From NCBI RefSeq assembly GCF_037975245.1, contig NC_092571.1, forward strand, positions 18,870,917-18,934,916: 64,000 bases of DNA, read 5' to 3'. This document shows, piece after piece, positions 36,296 to 48,558 of this stretch; position 1 is the first letter of the stretch, and the number at the start of each line of letters is the position of its first letter. The DNA comes from Apostichopus japonicus. Lineage: Eukaryota > Echinodermata > Holothuroidea > Aspidochirotida > Stichopodidae. A program made the position numbers and the translations under genes. The notes beneath the pieces were generated by a model. It was not told the DNA's origin. It was given only the letters and a program-made list of their open reading frames with translations, and did no database searches.

Positions 36296-39200
36296 TTCAG
36301 TCTGTTTTTCAGACTTGTTACAAGTCCTTTTCTTATGTGATAGATGGTGAATTGTTTATTCAGTTCCATATCACATATATTGTTACTTTTGATCACATTT
36401 TAATGCACATGATGCATTCCAATTTTCTGGTTCAGTCAGACAATACTGATGCATATATATTTCTTTGGCATGTAATTATACTCTTTTGCATCTAATTAAT
36501 TTCATTTGCATATTTGAGGGATATTATATTAAGTGATGACAAGAGGTTGATTTGATTTTTCTTAGTTTCTTATTTTCCTTTTAAAGTTTCCAATTTGGTT
36601 TTATTGCAATATTGCCTTTTATAGCCAGCCAGGAATTTATTAGTTTCAGAACAATTTTGTTTATCTTTGTTTCATTGCTTTAAAGCTACAATTTTGTGTT
36701 TACCTTGCTACAGTTTGATGGTAAAATATGAAAGGTATGTTACCTGATAAAAACATTATCTGTTATTTACCATCACCAATATCACATCAGGAACAATTAA
36801 ATGTTAACATTGCATCCAAATTTTTCATTGTAGACTAAAGGGTAATCGTATACATATCTTTATTAGATTGAGCAATATCTAAATTTGTGTGAATTTTATA
36901 TGGCTTAGGCATGTGACACAATACAGCATGCAGTTGAAAACACAAAATAAGCTGTATACTCGAATATGAAAGTTACCTCTTAGTGTTATATTATCCTGAG
37001 ATCTCAAATCATTAGAACTGAATAAGCACCAGTTTTTCTTGTTTGAAGTCAATAGTTAAAGCTGAGATTAGAATGGAAAGTGAAGAAATTATTAGTTACA
37101 CAAACATCAAATTTAGTAATTTCTTTGACCTGACCTTCATATTTTGATGTTCCATTAAATTTATCGCAGTTTCATGAAGATGCTGATTTGCAGAACATTA
37201 TTGTGTGACTTACCAAAACCGTGGGTTATTTGCAAATTGCAGCTGTTGTGCTCAGCCATTATTTGAAACTGTGTGCATTATCTATCATAATATTATCATT
37301 GCATATTCTCCATTTTGAAAAATCATCAAATTTTTGCATTATTGAATCAGTGTTTCTCTGTGACTAATATAAATTATCTTGATAAACAGTCAGATTGAAT
37401 ACAGTGGTAAGCTATTAACTAATTAGTTAATTAATTAATTAGTGAAACAATTTAAGAATATTTAGTGTAAGGAGATTGTCAAGTTTTAATAAGGAATTAC
37501 AAACATAGAAGAACCAAACTCCTTAAATGTGAAATTGCTGATTAAACAAAGTCAGCTCTTCCTGAATGAAAGGAATTAAATTCTTTTAAAAACTGCTCTT
37601 ATTTGTGAAATTTGCTGTCAAAGCCAAATATTTTAAGTATGATGAATACAAAGAAAAAGGTTAAGTTTTAAGAGTTTCATGGTTGTTGTTAATCTAGCTA
37701 GATCTTATGAAAAAGTAGGAAAGAAAATAAGCAATTATTAAAAGAGAACTAAAAGTTTATGAAATGTTTGTATTTCACATTATTTTTGGAATGGCCTCAA
37801 ATATAAAACACAATATATTGAAACAGATCCATTTGATGTGAATCATTTTGTTTTTGTTTATAACAAGCAATTATGGAAGTTGGTTTTACCAAACCATAGA
37901 GATGTAATGTTTCCATTGCATCAACCAAGTAAAGGTATATACATCTACAATTCATGTTCATCTACAATACATCTACAATTCAAGTTATTCATGTCTGCAG
38001 GTAACAATATAGCAATCAAATAAACTCTTCCTTAGTTGAAGATAGGCTGCTATCCAATAAGACAGTCCTTATGCTACAACTTTTGAGATGTCTCAGTTTT
38101 TAGTCCCAAGTGTCATACATTAGAGAAAGTTATGTAAAGTCTGAGTTGTGATGATACCTGTATTAGTCAACACCTTCCAGTCACAAGTTAGCCCACCTCT
38201 TTCTTCTCACCATCACCCCTCCCCCCCCCCCCCCACCCACTCATACACTGTGCAATGAAATATACAGATGCAGTGGAAATCTGTTCCTATTTATTGAAAA
38301 GATTTTTCTCTGTAGTATATATCAATACTGTGGAGGGAGAGCACATTTGTAAACTTGCTGGGGATTCCTGGCACAGACCTAGCTGTTCCCTGTTTGTCCA
38401 CTATGTAAATGATAACCTGAACACATGGGCATTGTGTGCAGGCTAGTTCCTTATAGAAACAATAGTCTCAACTTATTGGAGTAACTGTTGGTTCCCATTT
38501 TGCAATGGCATTTACAATGTTTTCTCATAATATCTATAAATAACTCATGTTGCGGTAGTTTATCAATCATTTTACTTCCCAGATTTTAATTGCTTTTGAA
38601 AAATAGGATATACCACTACCAACAGCAAGTAACAGCACCCCAATAGAACGTAATGTCTGGTCTGAATTTTGTGTGCACTTTCGATATTCTTCTTGATACT
38701 GCGGTGCGGTGAATTAAGTAGGGTTTAAATTTTGGTTGTTAACAATAGTTTGCCTCTTGTAATGTTAATTGTATGTTTGGGTGCCATGACCTGCCATGAC
38801 CATGCCATGACCTGCCATGACCTGGACTCTATCCTAAAGTATGCTAGTATGATCTATAATATCAGATGACAATGTGTTTTCTATTAACGCTAGAGTCGGC
38901 ATATCATATCAATTGTTTATTCATGAAGAATGACTTTATGCATAATGTTAGTATCGATAATGTTAGTATCGATATGTCATAGTCCAAGAAAGCAAATGAG
39001 TGCTGCAAATGTTTGCATAGCTATTCTGTGGCTTTTCAAGGTAACAGAGTGCCACGCATGGATGATATTTAACAGAATTTGCCTTTGATAAAAGTTAATG
39101 TGTTTTTAAAGTGTTATTTAAGACCATTTAAGTCTTTTGTGTCACACTCAAGTTTTGTGTTGCATCTGAGGAACTGATCTGATGGTCTCAATATTAGTCG

Positions 39201-39875
39201 AAATGGTCCAGCCACGTTTATCGATGAGGCCCAGATGTTTAAAAAGTCATTTCTCACAATAAAAAAGTGCCATATATTGAAATACAACTTGTTTAGCGGT
39301 CTAAAACACATGTTACATTTTTGACTAAAGTCACCCTTTAACCACTACACTATGGTACTCAGCTCATTGAGTGCTGATGAAATTTACAACTGAAGGCATG
39401 CAACCATCAGGGCTTAGAATCAAGTATTTACAGAATAATGTGTATTTGTTCTCGAAGCAAAGGGAAAAATTTTCAATCTTCAGTTAAAAGTTATGTTTGT
39501 CTAGTTTGTTTTTTTCTAGGCAGTTCATATTTATTGTCATTAACAGTCTGCATTTACTTTTAGATCACAATTACTTCCATTGTGTTCTCAGATGTTCTGC
39601 TTGATTGAGTCTGTCTTATAATAGTCGTATCTATAGCATAGGTCATATAGCATATACCTGTATGATATTAGTTCACTGTAGCCTTCTGAAAACCACGTAC
39701 AAGATAATGGGGTTAGTAGCACACTTGATTCTGATTAGGTCCTATATCTGGTGATTACAACTGTTGTTCCTAGTCAGCAGTTTTTAGTAGTCCCTTGTTG
39801 TTCTTCTTCTTCTAGTGGTTGGTTTCTCTTAAGTTTCGTCCAATACAGGAATGGGAAGACCAAGCACAACTTAAA

Positions 39876-42800
39876 ATGGAGGAAGGCAAGGATGGTGCAG
39901 AAAGTCAAATCTTTCATGAAACCATTAAGGTAAGTATATACTCTGAACTCATACATTCACATCCACAATTTTAACTTCAACAAAGTCATTGCAATGGTGA
40001 CATGTTTTAGCTAACAGCCAATTGTTTTGTTTCTGGATCTGTTAATTATATTCTAATATGCTAGCTAGACCTCCACTTCATTGCTATTCTTGAAAACACA
40101 GATCAGGGATTAGCTGGTCCAAGTACTATGGATCAATTAACCAGGAGACGTCTGTGATTTTCCCATCTGAACTGATGGCAAGTATGAAGTTAAAAGAGAC
40201 AGGACTGTTTGGCTTACCTTCAATATCGCAGCTTTGTTGTTTTGCAAGTATCAGCCTAGCATCTTTGTGGATAAGTCTCTACTTATTTGCATATTAAATG
40301 GAGGACTGAGGGTGTTATTGTCATCAAGTGATTAAGCTAATTAAAGAGATTAAGTCCAGACTGATAATTCATCACTTTGAAAGGATTCAAAGATAGAAGA
40401 AAAAAGAAATATGAGTAATGTTCATGTGAAGCAGTGTTTTACAGGAACAGTTAATAGCTGATTGTAGACTGAGTAGTAACATGTTTTGGAAAGACAGCAT
40501 AGCAGGTCTATATATGACATGTTACTATCGTAATTTTTTTCTGACACTGTAGAAAGAATTGGAAAAGTTAAACAATGCATCAGAAGAGATCAATTCTTCA
40601 GCAGCTGTCCTAAAGGTAAGTATATCTATCTATAAGGTTACATCTCTATATTTCGACGTCTCTATGTTCCGACAAAAAGAAATAATTCGGGACAATTTTT
40701 TTTTATCCAAAAAATCGTTTGTACCAAGAAAACAAGTTTTCAGATCCCAATATTTTTGTGACCAAAATTTTTTTGGACTCAGAATTATTTTGGACCAACA
40801 TTTTTTTGCACCAAATTTTTGGAGACCAAAAAAAAAATGTGACCCAAAATTTGTTGTGACCCAAACAGTGCTTGTGATCAAAAATTGTTTGTGACTCGAA
40901 ATATGTTTGTACTCCAAATTTGTTGGACAAAAATTCTTTGGACCAAACTTTGTGACCAAAGAAGAATACTGCAAGCAACGCGACGCGATAGCTTTTTTTT
41001 TTGTCCACTCTGCAGGCGACTTTTTTTTTATTGCTCAAGCGATATCTGTAGTTGTCATGTTTACCCGCCCTATATTTCGCGTGAGTGTGGACGTTTTCAA
41101 ATGCCCCCAACTGAGCCCCGAGGTTGGCTATTGTCCCCTACACCATTTGCGAAGGCTACTGCCCACCCCCCCCCCCCACAAAAAGGTAGGCCTACAACAT
41201 ATTTTGTTCTAAATCTAAACATATTTTATTCGAAAATTGATTTGGCCCAAAACGATATTGGTCCCAAAAAAATTGAGTACAAACAAATTTCGGGTCACAA
41301 GCAATTTTCGGTAACAAGCACTTTTGGGTCATAACAAACTTTTGGGTCAAATTTTTTGGTCGTGAAAATATGTTGGTCTCAAAATATTTGGTCCGAAAAA
41401 TGTTGGGGTCACAAAATTAGTTTTGGGTGCAAACAAATTTTTGGATGAAATAAAATTGCTCCGAATTTTTTCTTTTTGTCGGAACATAGAGACGTTGGAG
41501 CATGGAGACGTCGGAACATAGGGATGTCACCATCTATAAAGTTAAAATGCAGTTGCTTTAAGCTTCACTTAGAGTGAAACCTGTATATATTCATTGTAAC
41601 AAATTGTACTCATTCTAAAGTATTGTATTTTACACCACCCTTTAGCAACCACAATATGTCCTTTTATCGTAACTAACCAACCAACCTACCCTAAGAAGCA
41701 TAGGGCTGTGGTCACTCTTTGGAATTTTTGTATATGACGCATGTTAGTAGAAGTAGTTAAGAACAATGAGTGTGTTATAGCATGAAGGTTTTACCTCCAT
41801 GGTTATAATGAGACACTCTGAATACAGAAGTCAAAGCAATAACAACTCCTCTTTGAATCATCTCTTGTATCATTATCATCAAGAATATTACACTTAATAT
41901 CATATTAATTTATATATAAATACTAAATAACAATTGTATTAAATATGAAATACTGAATGTTCTTCGTATTTTTGGCAGGAATTGAAGATGGCCTACCTGT
42001 TTTCTTTAAAAGATTTGTCAAGAATGATTGGCAAACGACAACAGGAATACGGAACAAGTGTAGAAGAGGCAAAACCCTACTTCAAAGCAAAGATGGCGAC
42101 CGAAGAGGTGAATATATAATTAATGTTATCAACTGTGGATAAGGTGTTTGTGTTCATGCACTTGTTTGTTAGACAGATGTGGCCATGGAGTGGGTGGGGG
42201 TGGGGGGGGGTGTGTGGGGAATCCAATGGGTTATATCTGCCAGTCTATTTCACCTGATCCTACTGTAAAGAACTGGTCTGTAAGGGGTGTCTGGTGGTCA
42301 AATCCCTGGGAGAGAGATTGGCACGATAAAATGACACAATTCAAGTTTACTTCCTTATCTTATCCAGGGGCGTATCCAGGATTTTCCAATAGGGGGGGCG
42401 CCAGGCATGAATGATCGCCGTCCTGGGGGATGGGTCTAAGGGGAGGGGTGTACAATTTTTGCTTTCAAAGAAGGGCTGAAATGCAAAATGGTGTCATATG
42501 CACGGGCGGCGATCCGTACTTCCGAGTGGGGGGGGGGATATGACCTTGTTGACTATCTAAGCGTAGCGCCACCATGGGTTGGCGCGAAGCGTAAAAAAAA
42601 TTTTTGGGATTAACAAACCCTCTAGATGGCCGGAAACGGCACTTCCCGAGGTTTCCAAGCGGCATATACCCAACTTTAAAATAGGGATGTCATGTCCGAA
42701 ATATCTCATAATCAGGATCCAAAATACTTTTTTTTTTAAATTTCGGGTGTTTTTTTGGGAAAATTGCCCCTGTCAATCTTGTTTCAGGCGCAACGTTAGA

Positions 42801-45800
42801 ATGTTCGAGAGCCCTGTTATATTATTCGATGAAGAAAATGGCCTCATGCAGGCTATTATAGGCCTATACACATGCAATACACAATTACACATAGTTACAT
42901 TCCTAGGTACCGATTGCTAGGGCATCCAGGTGAAACGTGTATTAAGCATTACCCTGGTTACATGAGATTCTCAGCTGTTCGAGGGAACATGTACGTGTGT
43001 AGACCTACTATAGGGCCTATATGAATACTATGAGGGTGCATATATATACTATATCAATACCGTGGGCGCAATAATACATTTTGTTGTTATAGGGCCAATG
43101 AAGCCTACAGTCAACTATTTTTGCTTTATAAAGACGCTTTATTTGAAAAGATCGCACTGCGTTTATGGTAGGCGAGAAATGAAGCTAAAAAAGAGCCGTA
43201 CATTAACGAAGATGCATAAATGTAGGCATGAAAATATTCTTATCCCTGGCATTTGGTGGGGGGGGGGATATGGTGCATTACATCCCCTCCACCCATTTTC
43301 ATGGGGGATATAACCCCCCTCCACCCAGGATCGCCGCCCATGGCCATATGTGATCCATTTTTCGACCTTAATAATAAGCAACATTTCCAGTAAATATGGA
43401 CACAAAATGCACAATTTAGTATGGCTGGCATGTCATTTAGTGTTTATAGTGATTATACAAACACAATTACCATCTATGTTTCTAAAACTATTATGCCGCC
43501 GAACTTCGCCAGAACCTTTTTTTGGCAAACAAAAAATAAAGCATACGGGAGGGGGGGGGGGGGGTTAAGCGATCACCGACATCTCACATAAAGGTCGTCA
43601 TCAATTTTTTTTTTTTTTTTTTGCTAAACTTTTTTTTTTTGGGTGACGGCCAATAGGGGGGGCGCGCGCCTGTTGCGCCCCCCCCTGGATACGCCCCTGT
43701 TATCCTCGTATCATTTGCTCCCAACAAGCATGTATGGCAAGCTAAATGCCCAATAAAAAAAAATAAAACCCTGGTTAAATCGGTTCATTTCTTCCTTTGT
43801 AAAGTGTTAAATACATACAACCGCTCATTTTGACAGTAACCACACCGTGTGTTCTTTTCTTTGTCAGCTCTATGACAAGAAGCATGCTGTGGCAGATGAA
43901 TTATTAAAAGCTATGCTTTGGCTGGAATCAGCTAGAGAAGTAGAGAAACAGACAGAAGAGGAAATTTACGAAGGAAAAGTATTCCATGAAGAAGCTCAAC
44001 GGAGGCTGAATAAAGTAACAATTGAGGTAAAACAATAAACTAAACATTGCCAAAAAGAACTTCAAATCAAACTGATGTTAGGCTATGAATAAGATTGAGT
44101 AGATAGGTAAACATCAACATAGGTGTAGGAGGCATGGGGGGGGGGCTGGTGGGGGGGGGGGGCTGGTAGGGGGGATGGTGGGGGGCTGCAGCCCCCAACC
44201 AAATATTTTTGTGAAAATTCGGGCAATTTGCTGAAAATTTTTTTTTTACTGAAAGAAAAATAAATTGATATGTATTTTTCAATGGTCAAACTTATATGAT
44301 TATTATCATTATTATTGTAACGACTTGCCCAAAAATAACCAATATGGAAGGGTAATAACACTTCAAATGATTGTATGTTATTGGCATGCAATGTAATAGC
44401 CAATGCATGCCTATATGATATGTACATGAACATGTTGAACGTGCGCGGAGCGAGCGAAAAATGTTGGTTACATTTTTCGGGCAAGTCGTTACAGCCCCAC
44501 CCCCCCCCCCCAAATCAAATTAGACTCCTAATCCTATGTACATCAACAGTATTAATTACCTAGACATTATCTATTTATTTTCAAAACTTAAAAATTTGAT
44601 GTCTATATATCCTGGAGCAAGCCATATATTAACTTTGGCTTCTAAACTTTGGCTTCGATATAAATATATAAATAAACATAAAAATATATAATATAATATT
44701 CTGGGTCTCAAGCTCTATCTAGATACCTAGAGAGTGGAGCAACTGCAATATTATCAATTTTAATAAGTTTTAATAATGAAAATATTATACAAGTTTGTCT
44801 AGTCTGTTTTCAGAATTTACCAATAAGATCTCATCTGCCAACAAATTCCTTTATGTATGAATTCATAATTACTCCAGCAATGGAGATTTTGAACTAAGTT
44901 GAATATTTTATAAAGGTTATTCAACTTCTATATTGAACTTCTTTCTTGGGTCAAAGGTCAACAAAGCTTGTGACTATAAAAGTTTGAAGGATGCTGAACA
45001 TCTCTCCTACGTGTACAGATGTAAAGAAGCAGAAGAGAAACTCAGTAAACTGAAAATGGCCCTCAGGAAGCCAGTGGAGATGGCCAGTCCCTACTACAAT
45101 GCACTGGACGAAGTGGACAGCATATTGGATGTAAGAACTGAATCATTTCTACACACTATATCATTTGATGTTTCTCTGCTGTAGTGATGAGAGAGACCTT
45201 CTGTACTTTAGCTTGGTGACTTGAGAATTGTTGTTATTTTACTATTTTAAACCTATAGTCACCTGTAATAATCAATGGGTATTTTGAGGTCATGAGTGGT
45301 CCACCTCTGAACACCTTGTAAACTCTAAAACTTTGGATGAACTGCAAACTCAGTATGTGACTCTACCTTAGAAAGTACAAAAAACCTATTGTTTCTCATA
45401 TAGGTCAAAGTTTATTTGAGGTAACAGAGGTCAAAGTCTGAAGACTTTGGAAAATCTTTATTACTTCATAAGCAAACCTTGGATGAACTCTTGACTCTCA
45501 TATAAGTCAAAGTTTATTTGAGGTCACCAGAGGTGAAAGTCTGTAAACTTGAGGACTTTAAAAGTAAAGCTTGGATGTACTTCATACTTGTTATGTCAAT
45601 CATACCTAATGAGTACAAGCAATCTGCTATTTTTCATAGAGTTCAAAGGTTATATGAGGTCACCACAGGTTAAAGTCTGAAAACCTTGCAAACTCAATAA
45701 CTTTCATAGAAAACTTTGGATGAACTTCATACTTGATATGTGGGTCCAACTTAGTAAGTAAAAGACCTGGTTGATTTCATTGAATTCAAAAGTCATTGGA

Positions 45801-47049
45801 GGTCACCGTTGGTCAAATTCTGAAAACCTTGTAATAGCAATAACTTCAAAGGTACAGCTCCAATGAACTACATACTTGGGAAGTGGATGCACGTTATCAG
45901 GTAAACGAACCTTGTGTGCATAATTTACTTTCAATATTTGCACATAGAATGTGGCAAGGAATCACTTATCTTTTTAGCTTTCTGGTTTTTATCAATACCC
46001 CTGTACGTGTAATGTAATTGGAATGAGATGATGTGTTTAAAGACAATTTGTACAGAAATGGTGCGTAAGCTGTTGCACAGCTTGGGATAAAAAAAAAATA
46101 TGTTTTGGTGTGTATGTGTGTTAACAAAAGTGTCATAAACTCCAAAATCATAAAGGTGATTTGCCAACTTAAAATTGATGGGTTTATATCTGGGTTTTGA
46201 ATGTAGTGACTTCATGACGTCATAGGTCAAAGGGCACAAATCAAAACCATCGAAATGAACAAAATGATAATATGTAGTGTAGCAAATGAGACTGATACTC
46301 AAGGAGGAGTGACGATTCTATTGTTTTAATGTAAAATGTCAAAGGTCATATGATCAATGAAAGTCAATTCAATGATGAAACTTGGCTAACTTTGTACCAA
46401 AAAGATTTACAAACTTCTCTTAAACCAATAGTATGATGAACTTCCAACTTCAGTGAGTGTATACCTAAACAAGGGCTATTTAGCCTCTGTGATGACTTCA
46501 GAGGTAATATTGTTCCAGAGGTTCAGAGGCTAATAGTATGTTACCATGGTGACAATATGGAAAGCTCCTCAGACCCCCTTATATGAGAGCAGGCTTTAGG
46601 GACCCAGGGTTACACCCTCCTATATGAGATTGTGGATCCACTTTGCAATGTCATGTCAAGGGAAGGCCTGGAAGGTCTGTAATGGTAGAGCTTTAAGCAT
46701 TTCCAACAGGACTTTGTCTCTGTGAGCATTAACAGAATGACTTCACACTTACTATGATATTATAACCTGCTGTTTTATTTTCATTTGATAGAATCTCAGA
46801 TCAGAAATAGAAGATACCGTGATAAAAGGCAAATGGGCCAAGCTCGTCTACGAAACATCCTTTAAAAAACTCGAACTCATCAGCGAAATGATACACAACC
46901 AGCGTTCCTTGGTCCAAAATTATCAAAAGCCACATACATTAATAAACTTTAACAGTGACATTCCCCTGTATGCAACAACTGATGACATCTCGTTCTACTG
47001 CAGAAAACCAAAACTTGCAGAAGCATCCATCAAATGGAACTCACTTTAA
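39876..47049 (+). CDS. Divergent SH3BP5-family paralogue (six exons, short C-terminus)
   Basis: Exons: 39876-39929, 40553-40615, 41979-42107, 43868-44026, 44957-45130, 46792-47049. They give 278 aa and all junctions are phase 0. Exons 2, 3 and 5 have exactly the lengths of the SH3BP5 gene upstream (63, 129 and 174 bp), and exon 4 is one codon shorter. Signatures are KELEKLNNASEEIN, GTSVEEAKPYFKAK, ASPYYNALDEV and KKLELISEMIHNQR. By eye, exon 5 is about 24% identical to its counterpart. The acidic Ser-rich tail is replaced by about 45 unrelated residues ending KLAEASIKWNSL. The start at 39876 has AAA before ATG, but exon 1 could instead begin at an acceptor (AG 39847-39848) with more exons upstream. 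A coiled-coil role like SH3BP5 is inferred; Rab11 or JNK activity is unproven. Introns 2 and 3 hold transposons. Confidence 0.85.
40636..41531. mobile_element. Foldback-like TIR element in paralogue intron 2
   Basis: The ends are GGTTACATCTCTAT and the reverse complement of GGTGACATCCCTAT. Both are followed by copies of GACGTCTCTATGTTCCGAC. ATCTATAA flanks both sides (40628-40635, 41532-41539), an 8-bp target duplication. Each arm is a run of degenerate subrepeats of about 20 bp built from GACCAAAATTTTTTT-like words. The right arm has them in the opposite orientation. A GC-richer centre (about 40960-41200) has no convincing frame. The superfamily is not assigned. Confidence 0.7.
42365..43699. 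mobile_element. hAT-like TIR element in paralogue intron 3 (outer of a nested pair)
   Basis: The ends are CAGGGGCGTATCCAGG and its exact reverse complement. Both termini also share CCAATAGGGGGGGCG further in. TTATC flanks both sides (42360-42364, 43700-43704). The CAG...CTG ends fit hAT, but only five of the expected eight flanking bases match. No transposase frame is visible. Confidence 0.7.
42501..43342. mobile_element. TIR element nested inside the outer hAT-like element
   Basis: The ends are CACGGGCGGCGATCC and the reverse complement of CATGGGCGGCGATCC. The flanks are GTCATATG (42493-42500) and GCCATATG (43343-43350), seven of eight matching, as expected for an 8-bp hAT-type duplication. 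It inserted after the outer element. Confidence 0.65.
44118..44538. mobile_element. Probable non-autonomous TIR element in paralogue intron 4
   Basis: The left end CATAGGTGTAGGAG and the right end (reverse complement CATAGGATTAGGAG) form imperfect TIRs next to a G-run and a C-run. The flanks read AACATCAA and TACATCAA. An inner inverted pair, ACGACTTGCCC at 44320-44330 and GGGCAAGTCGT at 44480-44490, also fits a TIR element. Confidence 0.5.
45260..45910. repeat. Degenerate 103-141-bp tandem repeat in paralogue intron 5
   Basis: About five diverged copies share GAGGTCACC, GGTCAAAGTCTGAAAACCTT and GGATGAACTTCATACTTG in the same order, at spacings of 103 to 141 bp. It is an old array of reduced similarity. 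Confidence 0.7.
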
Positions 47050-47230
47050 CCGTGCTAATGGATAAAAACTTACCTTCAAGCCAGAAACATTAATAAACTT
47101 TAACAGCAACATTCCCCTGTATGCAACAACTGATGACATCTCGTTCTACTGCAGAAAACCAAAACTTGCAGAAGCATCCATCAAATGGAACTCACTTTAA
47201 CCGTGCTAATGGATAAAGACTTACCTTCAA
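46936..47230 (+). repeat. 151-bp tandem duplication of the paralogue gene end
   Basis: The segment from ACATTAATAAACTTTAACAG through the last coding residues, the stop and CCGTGCTAATGGATAAA is present at 46936-47086. It is repeated with few changes at 47087-47230. The first copy encodes the last 37 residues; the second is downstream of the stop and in the presumed 3' UTR. Confidence 0.9.
47092..47097 (+). terminator. Candidate polyadenylation signal of the SH3BP5 paralogue
   Basis: AATAAA lies 43 bp after the stop codon inside the second copy of the 151-bp duplication. The same hexamer sits in the coding copy at 46941-46946. Use of either is unproven. Confidence 0.35.
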
Positions 47231-47570
47231 CACCGTCACATGGGGAGTCACCTTAAATTGCGCTTTGCTCACAATCAATTTCTACTGCAGTCACAATTGT
47301 TTTCATTACTAATTTATCAAATATTTCACAATTCAACAATTATTTGTAAATTGTTTTATTCTGTCAGATGTGAACTGCTTAAGTTTTGTTGTAAAGTGAC
47401 TAAATCATAAGATTTTTGAAAATTTCTTAATGGTAGACCAATCTCCGCAAGGAATGTGGCAACATTTGTATCATTGTATTTGTTATATCATCATATTTGC
47501 ATATCATCATATTTGCATATCATAATATTTGTACCAGTTAGAACAGGTGAGGGACAGTTGGATGGGTGGG

Positions 47571-47680
47571 GTTTGACAGGTGGGAAGGGAAGGCATTTGG
47601 GTGGAGTTTGACAGGTGGGTAGGGAAGGGCACGTGGGTGGAGTTTGACAGGTGGGTAGGGAAGGGTGGGTGAAGATGGGT
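47571..47680. repeat. 35-36-bp G-rich tandem repeat, three copies
   Basis: GTTTGACAGGTGGG recurs at 47571, 47606 and 47642, with intervening GGGAAGGG tracts. Confidence 0.8.
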
Positions 47681-48558
47681 GGTGACAAATAAGGAAATTT
47701 CAACGGAGGGCACTCAATGACATTATGGGGATGTTGAAAAATTGTACAAACTGAAAGAGTTGAGCGAGTGTTGCTAGCTAATAAGGATATTGACATTCAG
47801 ATATTTACTGGTTGAATTGTACATGTGATACAAAATGAGCATGGCATTATTTTGTAGGGCATTTTACTTTGTATGGGATACATGGAACTGTCAAGTTACG
47901 CATCCTATCTTAAAAAAAAAAAAAATTAGGGAACATTTTGTGGATGATGCAAGTAACTTTAATTGTTAAGAGAAGTATTTTATTGTGGTTGGTAGAGAAT
48001 TCATTGTGGGATGATAAATGAAAATGTAAATAAAGAAATGTGGATAGAGTAAAATGTGAATGCTTTGATGAATGGGGCATAAGTTGTAGGGATGGCATAT
48101 AGTTAGTTGCTTGTATCTACCAGTGGTACTAATATATAGTGTCAACATTTTATTTGGGAGCCATAAAACCAGGTCATTGTGACACACGAAGACCAGAAAT
48201 GAAACTGACGCTTGAGGGTATGTACAAATTGTCTCATCTTTGTTACAACAATTTCTTTGAAAAAGAGAGAAATAAAAGAAGAATATGACCACATTAAACA
48301 AAACCAATGGCCTGCCACTCTTTGGTATGAAGCTGAAGTGTTCAATTAAAACAACGTCCCATTAGACACAAGAACTTCAAGAAGCTTTTAGCAAAACTCA
48401 ATATTTTGACTTTGTCTGGTGATTCCATCTACATAAATACAGTTTCCATGCGACAACAGATCGGATTGTTTTTATTTACAAAGTACAGAAATGATATCTC
48501 TACATAGAAATTGGATTATACTAACATTATCTGAAAATACTACAATATGTTGCTGCTG

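Larger units (their letters stand above)
29509..39875. other. SH3BP5 3' flank and intergenic DNA before its paralogue
   Basis: This 10.4-kb stretch has no supported gene. It begins with the SH3BP5 3' UTR, has a G-rich tract at 30023-30064, and then three unrelated tandem arrays (146-bp, 53-bp and 43-bp units) almost end to end from 31.9 to 36.3 kb. AT-rich DNA follows, with a C tract at 38220-38235. A repeat of about 130 bp at 29768-29897 recurs, diverged, at 39012-39148. Confidence 0.6.

Noticed and set aside
38255-38446. 63-codon frame in the intergenic region
   Set aside because: No family motif, no splice context and unremarkable start; probably chance.
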